Positions 51,923-60,733 of a DNA stretch of 64,000 nucleotides are shown here, in pieces (position 1 is the first letter of the stretch; every line of letters begins with the position of its first letter). Source of the DNA: Bog-756 sp035531955 (GTDB lineage: Bacteria > Actinomycetota > Acidimicrobiia > Acidimicrobiales > RAAP-2); contig DATKRZ010000066.1 of the NCBI GenBank assembly GCA_035531955.1, positions 1 through 64,000 on the forward strand, given 5' to 3'. Made by a program: the position numbers and the translations under genes. The notes beneath the pieces were generated by a model. That model saw only the letters and a list, made by a program, of their open reading frames with translations. It did not search any database and was not told where the DNA came from.

Positions 51923-53446
51923 TTGGAGAGGTTGGGAGCGTTGCCCTCGGAAGAACCGCTGACGACGACCGGTCGGACCGGCGGGGACCTGCTTCCCGCC
52001 GGCTTCCTGTTCGGGGTGGCCACCGCCGGCTTCCAGGTCGAGGGCGGTTTCAACGGTCCGGGGCAACCGGCCAACAACTGGCTCGCCTGGGAACAGGTCG
52101 GACGGATCGAGCCCTCGGGGAACGCGGTGGGGTTCTGGGAGCGGCCCGAGGAGGCCCTCGACCGGACCGCCGCCCTCGGGTGCGACAGCTTCCGACTGGG
52201 AGTGGAGTGGGCCCGGGTGCTCCCCGACCAGGGGGGTGTCGACCGGGTAGCGCTGGCTCGCTACCGCGCCATCGCCGAGGGCTGTCGGGCCCGTGGCCTC
52301 GAGCCTCTGGTCACCCTGCACCACTTCACCCATCCGGCCTGGTTGGGCGAGGACTTCTGGCTCCGTCCCGACGCCCCGGACCGCTACCGGGCCTGGGCGG
52401 AGGTGGTGGTCGAGGAGTTGGCACCGTCGGCGCGGTGTTGGGTGACCATCAACGAGATCAACGTCCTGGCCTCCGCCTCGTGGCTTCTCGGCATGTTCCC
52501 GCCCGGCCGCTTCCTGGCTTTCGATGACGTGGCCATCGCCACCGACCACCTACTGGCCGCCCATGTGGCCGGCTACGAGGTGATCCACCAGTGGCGCCCC
52601 GACGCGCTGGTCACCACCAACAACGCCTGCCTGGGCATCTATGAGCACGACCGCATGGTCACCGACCTGCTCCTGGCCCGCAGTGCCGGGGTCGATCGAG
52701 GCGACGTCGACGCCTGGCTCGACGAGCGTCGGCGGCAACACGACAGACTGGTGCCTGCCGAAGGACTGGTCGGGGGCATGCTCCGCCGGGTCGCTGCGGC
52801 CAGGTCCCCGTACCGCATGGAGGCGGGCGGTGGCCGGACCGGCGGCCGGCCGGCACGCCGGCTCCCCCGGCGGGCGGTCGGCGCCGTCTACGACAGCCCC
52901 CACGAGCGCACGCTCGACGTGTTGGCGCTCGACTACTACGACCCGGATGTGGCCCGCCATTTCCGGATGCCCGGACACCGCACAGCCGGCGGCCGCAACC
53001 GGCTCCCGACCCGGGAACTGTGGGACGACGTCGTCGACCCGGGCGGACTCGCCCGGTGGCTGACCGTCCAGCACGACCTGGCCCCCGGGCTTCCCCTGTG
53101 GGTGGTCGAGAACGGGCTGTGCAACCGGGTCCGAAACGGCCGGTCCTACATCCGCGGGGACGGATGGGACCGCCCCCGCTATCTGCGCGACAACATCGGT
53201 GCGGTGGTCGAGGCCATCGACCGGGGAGCTCCGGTCACCGGGTACTGGCACTGGTCGCTGGTCGACAACTACGAGTGGGGATCGTATGAGCCGCGCTTCG
53301 GCCTCTACGGGGTCGACCGTCACCGCGGCGAGCACGGGATGCGGTGGCTGGACTCGGACTCGATGGGCGACGACTCGGCCGGAACCTACCGCCGGATCAT
53401 GGCCGGGCTCCGGGCCGGCGACCGATCGGTGCTGCGGCCGGCCTGA
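51923..53446 (+). CDS. glycoside hydrolase family 1 beta-glycosidase
   Basis: 507 residues counting from TTG 51923; TTG 51932 and TTG 51941 are equally possible starts. TIM barrel of GH1: FLFGVATAGFQVEG near the N-terminus, HHFTHPAWLG, the acid/base E178 in TINEINV (the usual TxNEP has Ile instead of Pro) and the nucleophile E396 in WVVENGLCNR (usual TENG has Val). YWHWSLVDNYEWG near the end is a GH1 signature. A stretch around 262-320 is Arg/Gly-rich and longer than usual. The sugar specificity is unknown. A tandem repeat begins right after the stop. Confidence 0.9.
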   Translation: MERLGALPSEEPLTTTGRTGGDLLPAGFLFGVATAGFQVEGGFNGPGQPANNWLAWEQVGRIEPSGNAVGFWERPEEALDRTAALGCDSFRLGVEWARVLPDQGGVDRVALARYRAIAEGCRARGLEPLVTLHHFTHPAWLGEDFWLRPDAPDRYRAWAEVVVEELAPSARCWVTINEINVLASASWLLGMFPPGRFLAFDDVAIATDHLLAAHVAGYEVIHQWRPDALVTTNNACLGIYEHDRMVTDLLLARSAGVDRGDVDAWLDERRRQHDRLVPAEGLVGGMLRRVAAARSPYRMEAGGGRTGGRPARRLPRRAVGAVYDSPHERTLDVLALDYYDPDVARHFRMPGHRTAGGRNRLPTRELWDDVVDPGGLARWLTVQHDLAPGLPLWVVENGLCNRVRNGRSYIRGDGWDRPRYLRDNIGAVVEAIDRGAPVTGYWHWSLVDNYEWGSYEPRFGLYGVDRHRGEHGMRWLDSDSMGDDSAGTYRRIMAGLRAGDRSVLRPA

Positions 53447-53494
53447 GCGGCCTGGGGCGGCCTGGGGCGGACTGGGCGGACTGGGCGGCCTGGG
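53447..53494. repeat. 9-10-bp imperfect tandem repeat after the GH1 stop
   Basis: Five units of the type (G)CGGCCTGGG / (G)CGGACTGGG, beginning at the first base after the GH1 stop codon, in the 61-base spacer between the converging GH1 and nitronate monooxygenase genes. Confidence 0.8.
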
Positions 53495-53507
53495 GCGGCT
53501 GTCGGGC

Positions 53508-54479
53508 TCAGTCCGCGGCCGCCCGGCTCAAGGAGCCAAGCACCTGCTCCGCCTGGTCCACGATCTGGGTGACCAGGCTGGCCGCCGGTATCAGGGTCTG
53601 GATGGCACCCACGCCCTGGCCGGTGGGATAGCACTCGCGCTCGGGATCGACGCCGGGGGTGTCCTCTCCCCCGCCGAGGTGGAAGGCGCCGTCGTTCATC
53701 GACCGACCGAGCTGGGCGGGGAAGGCGCTGAGCTCCTCGGGGTTCTCCTCGAAGAACGCCGTGTACCGGTTACGGACCACCCGCATCGTCTTCCCGGAGA
53801 ACGCCCGGCTGATGGTGGTCCCGTCCTCCTTGGTCCGGATCAACGCGTCCTTGTAGCCCGTCACGCCGTGGGCCTCGGGGGTGGCGATGAAGCGGGTGCC
53901 GATCCACACCCCGTCGGCGCCGAGGGCCAGGGCGGCGGCCAGACCCCTCCCGTCGAAGATGCCGCCGGCGGCCACCACCGGGATCCGGGCCCCCACCGCG
54001 TCGACGATCTGGGGGACCAGGGGCATGGTGGCGACCAGACCGGTGTGGCCGCCGGCCTCGGTGCCCTGGGCCACGACCACGTCGCAGCCCGCGTCGAGGG
54101 CTCTTCGGGCGTGGTCGACCTTGCCGCACATGTTCACCACCAGCACATCGTGGCGGTGGCACAGTTCGACCACCTCGGCCGGAACACCGAGGCCGGCCAC
54201 GAACACCGAGGCGCCTCCCTCGATGAGCTGTTCAACCTGCCCGACCAGGCTCCCGGGCATGGCGGTCAGCAGGTCGACACCGAACGGCTTGTCGGTGCCC
54301 TGGCGCACCGCGGCGATCTCCGCCACCATCCGCTCGGGGCTCATCGTCGAAGCGCCGAGGCACCCGAACCCACCCGCTTCGGAAACGGCGGTGACCAACG
54401 GCGCGTAGGAGACGCCCCCCATGCCGGCGAGCATCACCGGGTGCTCGATTCCGAGGATCTGAGTGAGCCTGGTCTTCAT
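53508..54479 (-). CDS. nitronate monooxygenase / 2-nitropropane dioxygenase family
   Basis: 323 residues from ATG 54479, with GAGGAG upstream. FMN-binding TIM barrel: IEHPVMLAGMGGVSYAPLVTAVSEAGGFG at the start, AQGTEAGGHTG for the phosphate and active-site loop, and VAAGGIFDGRGLAAALALGADGVWIGTRF for the FMN phosphate site. These proteins oxidise alkyl nitronates or act as related flavin oxidoreductases (some are enoyl reductase-like). Upstream, 54480-54577 holds duplicated ACCCGATG-type segments that extend the frame to 54617 but look like shadow. Confidence 0.92.
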   Translation of the reverse strand: MKTRLTQILGIEHPVMLAGMGGVSYAPLVTAVSEAGGFGCLGASTMSPERMVAEIAAVRQGTDKPFGVDLLTAMPGSLVGQVEQLIEGGASVFVAGLGVPAEVVELCHRHDVLVVNMCGKVDHARRALDAGCDVVVAQGTEAGGHTGLVATMPLVPQIVDAVGARIPVVAAGGIFDGRGLAAALALGADGVWIGTRFIATPEAHGVTGYKDALIRTKEDGTTISRAFSGKTMRVVRNRYTAFFEENPEELSAFPAQLGRSMNDGAFHLGGGEDTPGVDPERECYPTGQGVGAIQTLIPAASLVTQIVDQAEQVLGSLSRAAAD

Positions 54480-54577
54480 CGGGTCTCCTCTGTGGGGTCT
54501 CATCGGGTCGCCGCGATGGGGCCGATGGAACGTGTCAGGGCTTGGGGCCGCACCATAGGCGGCCTCCGGTCGACGCG

Positions 54578-54814
54578 TCACACCAGGTAGGGGCAGTGGC
54601 GGCACCCCGAGTGACAACAGGTCGCCCGCTCCCGGAGGAAGGCCGCCGTCAGCACGTACAGGCCGGTCTCCGGATCGGCGTACCCCGGCTCGCCCTGGCG
54701 CACGGCCTCTTCGTGGGCGGCCAGGATCTCCGCGCGCCGCGGGTGCCCCGGAGCCAGCCGGGACGCATGCGGCTCACCGAGTGGGCGGTCGGATGGTTGC
54801 CCGGGAGCGGCCAC
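54578..54814 (-). CDS. DUF5522 small cysteine-rich protein
   Basis: 78 residues. RAEILAAHEEAVRQGEPGYADPETGLYVLTAAFLRERATCCHSGCRHCPY, read in overlapping blocks, is the DUF5522 pattern; the C-terminal CC-x-x-x-C-x-x-CP set of four cysteines could hold a metal or an Fe-S centre. Start GTG 54814. It is 22 bases downstream of the MFS exporter gene on the same strand. The function is unknown. Confidence 0.88.
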   Translation of the reverse strand: MAAPGQPSDRPLGEPHASRLAPGHPRRAEILAAHEEAVRQGEPGYADPETGLYVLTAAFLRERATCCHSGCRHCPYLV

Positions 54815-54836
54815 GGCGCCGGCCGGCCCTCGGTCC

Positions 54837-56465
54837 CTACCCGGTGGGCGCGGCCGAGGGGAACTCCGTCGAGGGGCCTTCGGTCACGGGAGCCAGGGGC
54901 CCCGACGGACCGCCGGCCGGCGGCGGCCCACCGGGCGGTGGCGAGTAGCTCGGCACGAAGTCGCGCTGGCGGACCAGGGCGAAGGACCCGACGGCCCCGA
55001 CCATGGCGACGACCGTGGAGATTGCCATCAGGTGGTTGAGGGTGGTGGTGAAGCCGACCTGATAGGCATCGACCAGGGCGTGGCGGGCCCCAGCGGGCAT
55101 GGTGGCGGCCACCTCGCGGATGCTGCCCCCGGAGATGGCGCCGGCCAGCCGGGACCCGCCGTGGTCCTGCACGGCCCGGCCTCCGGGGGACGCGGCCAGG
55201 GCGTTCAATGTGTTGGGAAGGACCTGGCTGAGGAAGACCGCCCCGAGGCCGGCGATGCCGGTCGCGAAGCCGACCTGGCGGAACGTGTTCGACGATCCCG
55301 ACGCCATGCCGCTCCGTTCGGGGGGGACGACGGACACCGAGGCGGAGGCAAGCACCGGGTTGGTGGTGCCTATGCCGATGCCGGCCACGATGAAGCCGGG
55401 GAGCAGGACGGTCCATGAGGAGTCGGCATGCACGTGGGTCATGAGGTTGCATCCGAAGGCCACGAGCAGCAGTCCCAGTCCCAACAGGTAGCGGGAGTGC
55501 ACCCGCACGGTGAGCTTGCCGGCGATCGGCGCCACCACGAAGGCCAGCATGGTGACCGGCAGGAAGCGGACGCCGGCGGCGAACGGGCCGTACCCGAGGA
55601 CGTCCTGGAGGTAGAGGGTCAGGTAGAGGAACATGGCGAAGATCGACGCCGGCAGGGTGAAGGCGGCCAGCGAGACGCCCACCATCGCCGGCCGCTTGAA
55701 CAGGGACAAGTCGAGCATCGGGTCGTCCTGGCGCCACTCGGCGATCAGGAAGACGGCCATCAGCAGCCCCGATCCCAGAAGGAGACCCACGATGTAGGGG
55801 CTCCCCCATCCCCGGGCGTTGCCCTGCACCAGGGCGAACACCAGCACGAACAGCGAGGCGGAGAAGGATACGAAGCCGATCCAGTCGATGCGCCGGGCCG
55901 TCGGGTCCCTCGAGTCGACCACCTTGGTCAGGGTCATGGCGATGGCCACCACCCCGATGGGAATGTTGACGAAGAAGATCCACCGCCAACCGATGCCGCT
56001 GGTGATGATGCCTCCGAGCAGCGGACCGATTGCCACGGCGCCACCGATGACGGCGCCGTAGGCGCCAAAGGCCGTGCCCCGGTCCTTGCCCGAGAACGCC
56101 TGGGCGATGAGGGCCAGCGAGGTGGCGAACATGATCGCCCCCCCGACCCCCTGCCCTCCCCGGGCGAGGTTCAGCATCAGTGACGAGGTGGACAGTCCGC
56201 ACAGCAGCGAAGCCAGCGAGAACAGGCAGAGTCCGATGGCGAACACGCCCCGTCGGCCGTACATGTCGCCGATGACCCCTGCGGTGAGCAGGAAGGCGGC
56301 CAGGGTCAGGGCGTAGGCGTTGACGACCCATTGGAGGTCGGCGAAGGAGGAGTGGAGCGACTGCTGGATGTCCGGGAGCGCAACATTCACCACCGTGATG
56401 TCCAACAGCAGCATGAACATGGCGGTGCACACCGCGATGAGCGTCCACCATTTGCGGTCCATCAC
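54837..56465 (-). CDS. MFS exporter of the DHA2 (14-helix) family
   Basis: 542 residues. Proton-linked drug/metabolite exporter. LLLDITVVNVALPDIQ is motif D1 of the EmrB/QacA group; GDMYGRRGVFAIGLCLFSLASLLCG carries motif A; ARGGQGVGGAIMFATSLALIAQAF carries motif B. About 14 helices fit DHA2. The C-terminal tail (about 505-542) is Pro/Gly-rich. GTG 56465 and ATG 56462 are adjacent start choices. The substrate is unknown. Confidence 0.93.
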   Translation of the reverse strand: MMDRKWWTLIAVCTAMFMLLLDITVVNVALPDIQQSLHSSFADLQWVVNAYALTLAAFLLTAGVIGDMYGRRGVFAIGLCLFSLASLLCGLSTSSLMLNLARGGQGVGGAIMFATSLALIAQAFSGKDRGTAFGAYGAVIGGAVAIGPLLGGIITSGIGWRWIFFVNIPIGVVAIAMTLTKVVDSRDPTARRIDWIGFVSFSASLFVLVFALVQGNARGWGSPYIVGLLLGSGLLMAVFLIAEWRQDDPMLDLSLFKRPAMVGVSLAAFTLPASIFAMFLYLTLYLQDVLGYGPFAAGVRFLPVTMLAFVVAPIAGKLTVRVHSRYLLGLGLLLVAFGCNLMTHVHADSSWTVLLPGFIVAGIGIGTTNPVLASASVSVVPPERSGMASGSSNTFRQVGFATGIAGLGAVFLSQVLPNTLNALAASPGGRAVQDHGGSRLAGAISGGSIREVAATMPAGARHALVDAYQVGFTTTLNHLMAISTVVAMVGAVGSFALVRQRDFVPSYSPPPGGPPPAGGPSGPLAPVTEGPSTEFPSAAPTG

Positions 56466-56500
56466 CCGTCACCCCGTAAGTTCATCGGTTTGTCTGCTCT

Positions 56501-56533
56501 GTCCCCAGCGTGTCCCCAGTGTGTCCCCAGTGT
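56501..56533. repeat. 11-bp tandem repeat (3 copies)
   Basis: GTCCCCAGCGT, GTCCCCAGTGT, GTCCCCAGTGT at 56501-56533, in the 267-base spacer upstream of the MFS gene. The rest of this spacer (56534-56732) shows no gene or clear regulatory site. Confidence 0.85.
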
Positions 56534-56732
56534 GCACTCCCGCACAGGCCCGGTATCCCGCGTCGGTCCGGCACCCCTGGCCTTTCCGGCCCGTCCGTTC
56601 GGTGGTGACGGCATCTCCCCGTGCCGTCGGGCCCACCGGGCAAGGTGGGGGTCGACTCCGCATGTATAGACGACGGGCTACCGGCCGGGCAACGGACCGG
56701 CCGGGGTCGGGCCCGGTGGTGTCGACCGCCGG

Positions 56733-58031
56733 CTAGGCGGTGCCGTAGGTGGCGCTGCGGTCATCCGACCGGTCCCCGGACAGCGCCAGCTCGCCGGCCA
56801 CAGAGGCGAGATCGGAACACACCTGGTCGACCACCGACCGGTGCCCGGCGTGCACGGTGGCGTGCAGGCTCTCCGGCGGAGCCTGCCGGTCGAAGAACCA
56901 GCCTCCCCGCTCGGCGAGGGCGTCGCCGAGGGCGAACGAGTCGATCCGCCCGTCGTCGGGATCCCCCCCGAAGGCGAACACGGTGGCGTCGGGCCTGCCC
57001 CGAATGGCCAGGCCGGGGGTCGCCTCGATCGTCGACCTGATCGACGTCGCGGCCAGGTGGGCGTCCTCGGCCAGGCGCAGGTAGCCGTCGGTTCCCAGGT
57101 GGTGGAGCACCGCCCAGCCCGCGGCGATCGGACCGGCCGGACGGGTGCCCGCCATCGCCGGCGATGCGTACAGCCCGCCCAGCCAGTCGGTGGTGATGAA
57201 GGGTTGGAGCGCAGCCAGCCGCCGGTTGCGGTAGAGCACCACCGAGACACCCTTGGTGGCGTAGCCGTACTTGTGGAGGTCGGCGGAGATCGACGTCACC
57301 CCGGGGACGGCGAGGTCCCAGGGGCGGTCCAAGTGCCCGAGCTGTTCCAGAAACGGGAGGATGAACCCCCCCAGGCATCCATCGACATGGCAGAGGATGC
57401 CACGGTCGGATGCCATCCGGGCGATCTCGGCTACCGGGTCGATCACGCCCTGTGGGTAGGAAGGGGCCGAAGCGACCACCATCACCGTGTCGGCATCGAT
57501 GGCGTCGGCCATGGCGTCCGGATCGGCTGAGAAGTCGGGCCGCACCGGCAGGCGGCGCGACTCCACGTCGAGGTAGTGGGCCGCCTTTTCGAAGGCGGCG
57601 TGTGCGCTGGAGGCCATCACCATGTTGGGGTGGCCGATGGCCCGGACGGAACGTCCCCAGTCCCGGGCCGTCTTGGTGGCCTGGAGGAGGGACTCGGTGC
57701 CGCCCGAGGTGAGGAAGCCGCGCACCTCCTCCCGGTCGCCGGCCGGCAGGCGGTCGGCCCCGACCAGCCCGGCGGTGATGGAGACGATGTCCTGTTGCAT
57801 GCGGCCGAGGCTGGGGAAGACAGCGGTGTTGAGTGCGTTCTCCGCCGAGTAGAGGGTGGCGGCCCGGGCCAGCAGGTCGTGGACGGCGTCGCCGGCGGAG
57901 TAGACGAGGGAGAAGACCCGGCCGCCGCGCCAGTTGCGGTCGCCGCTCCGGAGCTCGCCCATGCGCGCCAGCACCTGTTCGGCGTCGAGACCATGGGCCG
58001 GCAGCCGGTGGTGGGCGGAGTGGTCGGGCAT
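56733..58031 (-). CDS. PLP-dependent decarboxylase/lyase (S1P-lyase-like)
   Basis: 432 residues, group II PLP fold. The PLP lysine is K254 in SISADLHKYGYATKGVSVVLYR; D217 in CHVDGCLGGFILPF contacts the cofactor nitrogen; GFLTSGGTESLLQATKTAR binds the phosphate. The motif DLHKYGY-x-x-KG is typical of sphingosine-1-phosphate lyases and some tyrosine/aspartate decarboxylases rather than of the GadB encoded elsewhere in this window. The substrate is unresolved. TAGGCT lies 8 bases before the ATG, a possible leaderless start. It is downstream of the ABC pair on the same strand. Confidence 0.88.
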   Translation of the reverse strand: MPDHSAHHRLPAHGLDAEQVLARMGELRSGDRNWRGGRVFSLVYSAGDAVHDLLARAATLYSAENALNTAVFPSLGRMQQDIVSITAGLVGADRLPAGDREEVRGFLTSGGTESLLQATKTARDWGRSVRAIGHPNMVMASSAHAAFEKAAHYLDVESRRLPVRPDFSADPDAMADAIDADTVMVVASAPSYPQGVIDPVAEIARMASDRGILCHVDGCLGGFILPFLEQLGHLDRPWDLAVPGVTSISADLHKYGYATKGVSVVLYRNRRLAALQPFITTDWLGGLYASPAMAGTRPAGPIAAGWAVLHHLGTDGYLRLAEDAHLAATSIRSTIEATPGLAIRGRPDATVFAFGGDPDDGRIDSFALGDALAERGGWFFDRQAPPESLHATVHAGHRSVVDQVCSDLASVAGELALSGDRSDDRSATYGTA

Positions 58032-58039
58032 CGGATGGA

Positions 58040-58045
58040 AGCCTA
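58040..58045 (-). promoter_or_regulatory. candidate -10 element for a leaderless transcript
   Basis: Minus-strand TAGGCT ends 8 bases before the ATG of the PLP-decarboxylase gene (58031); no ribosome site is visible. Confidence 0.3.
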
Positions 58046-58066
58046 CGGGCCGGCCCGTGGGCCGGC

Positions 58067-58118
58067 GCGGCTGTCCGGCGCGGCTGTCCCGTGCGGCTGT
58101 CCGGTGCGGCTGTCCGAG
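58067..58118. repeat. 13-bp tandem repeat (4 copies)
   Basis: Four units of GCGGCTGTCCGGC type (58067-58079, 58080-58092, 58093-58105, 58106-58118) differing only in their last few bases. The array lies 9 bases beyond the stop of the ABC permease gene. Confidence 0.9.
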
Positions 58119-58127
58119 GGCCCGGGC

Positions 58128-58940
58128 TCAGGTGATGTCGCGTTGGGTCAGGACGAGCGAGCCGACGACAGCGAAGAACAGCCCATAGCCCAGTATCAAG
58201 AGGCCACCTTGCCACCAGGGGAACAGCCCGAAGCGGGAACCCATGCCCCGCGTCAGGTTGGAGGCTGCGGTGGCCGCGCCGGTCGGCACCCATTTCTCTG
58301 CGCTGTTGACCAGGCCCACGAGGATGCTCTCGACGATGATGAACCACCCAAGGACGACGATGATGGCCGCCACCTGGTTGGTGAGCAGGGAGCCGATGCC
58401 GACCCCGAGGATGGCGAAGAGGGCGAAGACCAGGATCATGCCCGGAGCCACCGCCGGTACCTGACGGAGCAGGTCGGTGAACGAACCGCCCTGGGCGGTC
58501 AGGGTGAGGCCGCCGCCGAGGAGGGTGGCGACCAGCATGATCACCGCCAACAGGGCCCCGAGGATGGCCGAAGTGATCAGCTTCCCGGCCACGAATTGGG
58601 CCCGGCGGGGTGTGACCAGAAGCGTCGTCGTCACCGTCTTGTGTCGGAACTCGGTGGTGATACAGAGCACGCCGAGCAGCAGGGCCAAGAGGTAGCCGGT
58701 GAAGCCCGATCCCAGCAGGTTCCTGAGCTGTTGGGTGGTATGAGGGTAGTCGGGGACGCCGAAGGTCCCCGCGTCCGGGCCTCCACCGCCACCGCCACCT
58801 CCGCCTCCTCCACCGCTTCCGTGATTCACGAAGTACACCAGGATCAGCAGCCCGTTGATGACGAGGGCGATTCCGGTCAGGACCCACGGCACCGCCGTCG
58901 TGCGCATCTTCAGCCACTCCGAACGGATGATGGCGATCAC
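58128..58940 (-). CDS. ABC-2 type transporter permease
   Basis: 270 residues from GTG 58940, which overlaps the ATPase stop (GTGA) and has GGGAGG upstream. Six hydrophobic segments: one at about 18-38, then after an external loop ones near 68-85, 105-135, 150-175, 185-210 and the C-terminal end. EWLKMRTTAVPW and ITTEFRHKTVTTTLLVTPRRAQFVAGKL are typical ABC-2 permease signatures. The loop after helix 1 contains 12 consecutive glycines (43-54), an unusual low-complexity element. Paired with the following ATPase. Confidence 0.9.
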   Translation of the reverse strand: MIAIIRSEWLKMRTTAVPWVLTGIALVINGLLILVYFVNHGSGGGGGGGGGGGGPDAGTFGVPDYPHTTQQLRNLLGSGFTGYLLALLLGVLCITTEFRHKTVTTTLLVTPRRAQFVAGKLITSAILGALLAVIMLVATLLGGGLTLTAQGGSFTDLLRQVPAVAPGMILVFALFAILGVGIGSLLTNQVAAIIVVLGWFIIVESILVGLVNSAEKWVPTGAATAASNLTRGMGSRFGLFPWWQGGLLILGYGLFFAVVGSLVLTQRDIT

Positions 58941-59929
58941 GTCGCACCTCCCGGCATCTGGACCGGGCCCGGCCCGACCGGCGCATACCCGGCGGGTGCC
59001 GCTTCGCCGCCCGCCAGCCGCGGGTCGGTGGCGTCGAAGCCGTGGGTCAGGCTGAGGAAGACCTCCTCCAGGCTCCCGCGCTCGTTGACCAGCTCGTACA
59101 GGACGATCTGGTGCTGAGCGGCGAAGGGCCCGAACCACTCGGGGCTGGCCCCGTCGATCGCCAGCACGTCATGGGCCACCTGGCGGTAGGCCACCGGGAT
59201 GGCATCCAGCAGTGCGATGAGGCGGGGAAGCTCGGGTGACCTGATTCGCAGCCCGGTGCGGGTCCCGGCCCGGCCGGCCAATTCGGCCAGCGTGGTCTGG
59301 AGCACCAGCCTCCCGTGCGACACGATGACCACGTCGTCGACCGTCTCCTCCATCTCGGACAGCAGATGGGAGGAGACGAGCACCGCGTGCCCGAGCGAGG
59401 CCTGATGGCGGATGAAGGTGCGCAGCCACTGGATGCCCTGTGGGTCGAGCCCGTTGGAGGGCTCGTCGAGAATGAGGATCTCGGGGTCCCCGAGCAGGGC
59501 GGTGGCCAGCTGCAGGCGCTGGCGCATGCCCATGGAGAACTTGCCTACCCGGCGCCTGGCCACATCGCCGAGGCCGACCAGCTCGAGGGTCTGGTCGACT
59601 CTGCTGATCGGGATGCCCGCCCCGATGGCCACCGCCTTCAGATGGTCCTCGGCCCTCCGGGACGGATGGAAGCTGGTCGCCTCGAGCACCGCGCCCACGT
59701 GGCGGACCGGGTCGCCGAGCTGGGCATAGGGCCGTCCGCCGAACGTGGCGGTGCCCGAGCTTGCGGAGACCAGCCCGAGCAGGATCCGCAGCGTCGTCGT
59801 CTTGCCGGAGCCGTTCGGCCCGAGGAACCCGGTCACCCGGCCGGAAACGACCTCGAAGCTCAGGTCGTCGACGGCCCTCACGCTCCCGAAGTCCTTGGAC
59901 AGCTGGCGCACCTCGATCGCCGCGGGCAT
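58937..59929 (-). CDS. ABC transporter ATP-binding protein
   Basis: 330 residues. Walker A GPNGSGKTT (37-45), signature FSMGMRQRLQLATALLG (a LSGGQ variant), Walker B ILILDEPSNGLDP and the switch SSHLLSEME. The first 230 residues are the nucleotide-binding domain of the DrrA/CcmA-like exporter class; the C-terminal 80 residues form a regulatory extension. With the overlapping permease it should form an export ABC complex of unknown substrate. ATG 59929; a TACGGT sits only 5 bases upstream. Confidence 0.94.
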   Translation of the reverse strand: MPAAIEVRQLSKDFGSVRAVDDLSFEVVSGRVTGFLGPNGSGKTTTLRILLGLVSASSGTATFGGRPYAQLGDPVRHVGAVLEATSFHPSRRAEDHLKAVAIGAGIPISRVDQTLELVGLGDVARRRVGKFSMGMRQRLQLATALLGDPEILILDEPSNGLDPQGIQWLRTFIRHQASLGHAVLVSSHLLSEMEETVDDVVIVSHGRLVLQTTLAELAGRAGTRTGLRIRSPELPRLIALLDAIPVAYRQVAHDVLAIDGASPEWFGPFAAQHQIVLYELVNERGSLEEVFLSLTHGFDATDPRLAGGEAAPAGYAPVGPGPVQMPGGAT

Positions 59930-59959
59930 GTCAGACCGTACCCCGGCCGGCGGCGCGCC

Positions 59960-60631
59960 TCAGGTCATCCCCATCGGGGTGCCCCGGACGGAGAGGGCCT
60001 CGGGCTGGACCCCTGGCGGGCCCTCGGCGTCCGGCCCGGCGAGGGCCCCGGTGGGAAGCAGCAGGCCGATGGCCACCACCAGCTCGTCGTGGACCCGGCC
60101 CATGTTGCTCCACCCGTTCACCCACCCCACGAGGGCCGAGTACCACACGTGGCCGAGGATTCGGGCCCGGTCGCCGAGGTCGGGCGGGTGGGGGTCGCCG
60201 ATGGCCCGGGTGATGATCCCCTCCATCAGAACCGACACCTGCTGCTGGCACTCGATGGCTGCCGGGTCGGGGGAGGCGAGGGCGGTGAACACGGCGCCGA
60301 CCAGCTTGGGTTGGCGGCCCATGGACCGGAGGGCCCGGTCGAGGGCGTCGATCACCCGCTCGGCGGCGGTGCCGCCCTGGGCCGGGAGCTGGGCCAGCCG
60401 GGTGTCGAGCAACTCCACCCAGTGGACGAGGGCGGCGGCCAAGAGGTGGTCCTTGCTGGTGAAGTACCGGTAGACGGTGCCCATGGCCACATCGGCGCGG
60501 GCGGCCACGTCCCGCATCTGCACCGCCTCGTACCCGCCGTCGAGTCCGAGGGCCATGGCGGCGTCCACGACTCGCTGGCGACGGGCTTGCTGGGCTCGCG
60601 TCAGGGTGCGTGGCACCGGACGGTTCGCCAT
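59960..60631 (-). CDS. TetR family regulator
   Basis: 223 residues. The N-terminal helix-turn-helix is QMRDVAARADVAMGTVYRYFTSKDHLLAAAL (about 38-68), close to the recognition region of KstR-type TetR repressors of sterol catabolism, but no sterol genes are visible here. The C-terminal ligand domain (about 80-200) is variable. Start ATG 60631, with TAGGGT 8 bases upstream. It is divergent from another TetR gene; the 147-base spacer holds a possible operator. It is upstream of the ABC exporter on the same strand and may control it. Confidence 0.88.
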   Translation of the reverse strand: MANRPVPRTLTRAQQARRQRVVDAAMALGLDGGYEAVQMRDVAARADVAMGTVYRYFTSKDHLLAAALVHWVELLDTRLAQLPAQGGTAAERVIDALDRALRSMGRQPKLVGAVFTALASPDPAAIECQQQVSVLMEGIITRAIGDPHPPDLGDRARILGHVWYSALVGWVNGWSNMGRVHDELVVAIGLLLPTGALAGPDAEGPPGVQPEALSVRGTPMGMT

Positions 60632-60639
60632 GAGCGGTT

Positions 60640-60645
60640 ACCCTA
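60640..60645 (-). promoter_or_regulatory. candidate -10 element for a TetR gene
   Basis: Minus-strand TAGGGT ends 8 bases before the ATG at 60631, consistent with a leaderless or near-leaderless start. Confidence 0.35.
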
Positions 60646-60733
60646 CTCGCCTGGGATTTCATCGCTGGAACTGGGGTTCGGCCGGAGGGCCGGACGGGCC
60701 CCGGGAAGGGGTCGGGGCCGGGCGCAGGATTTC

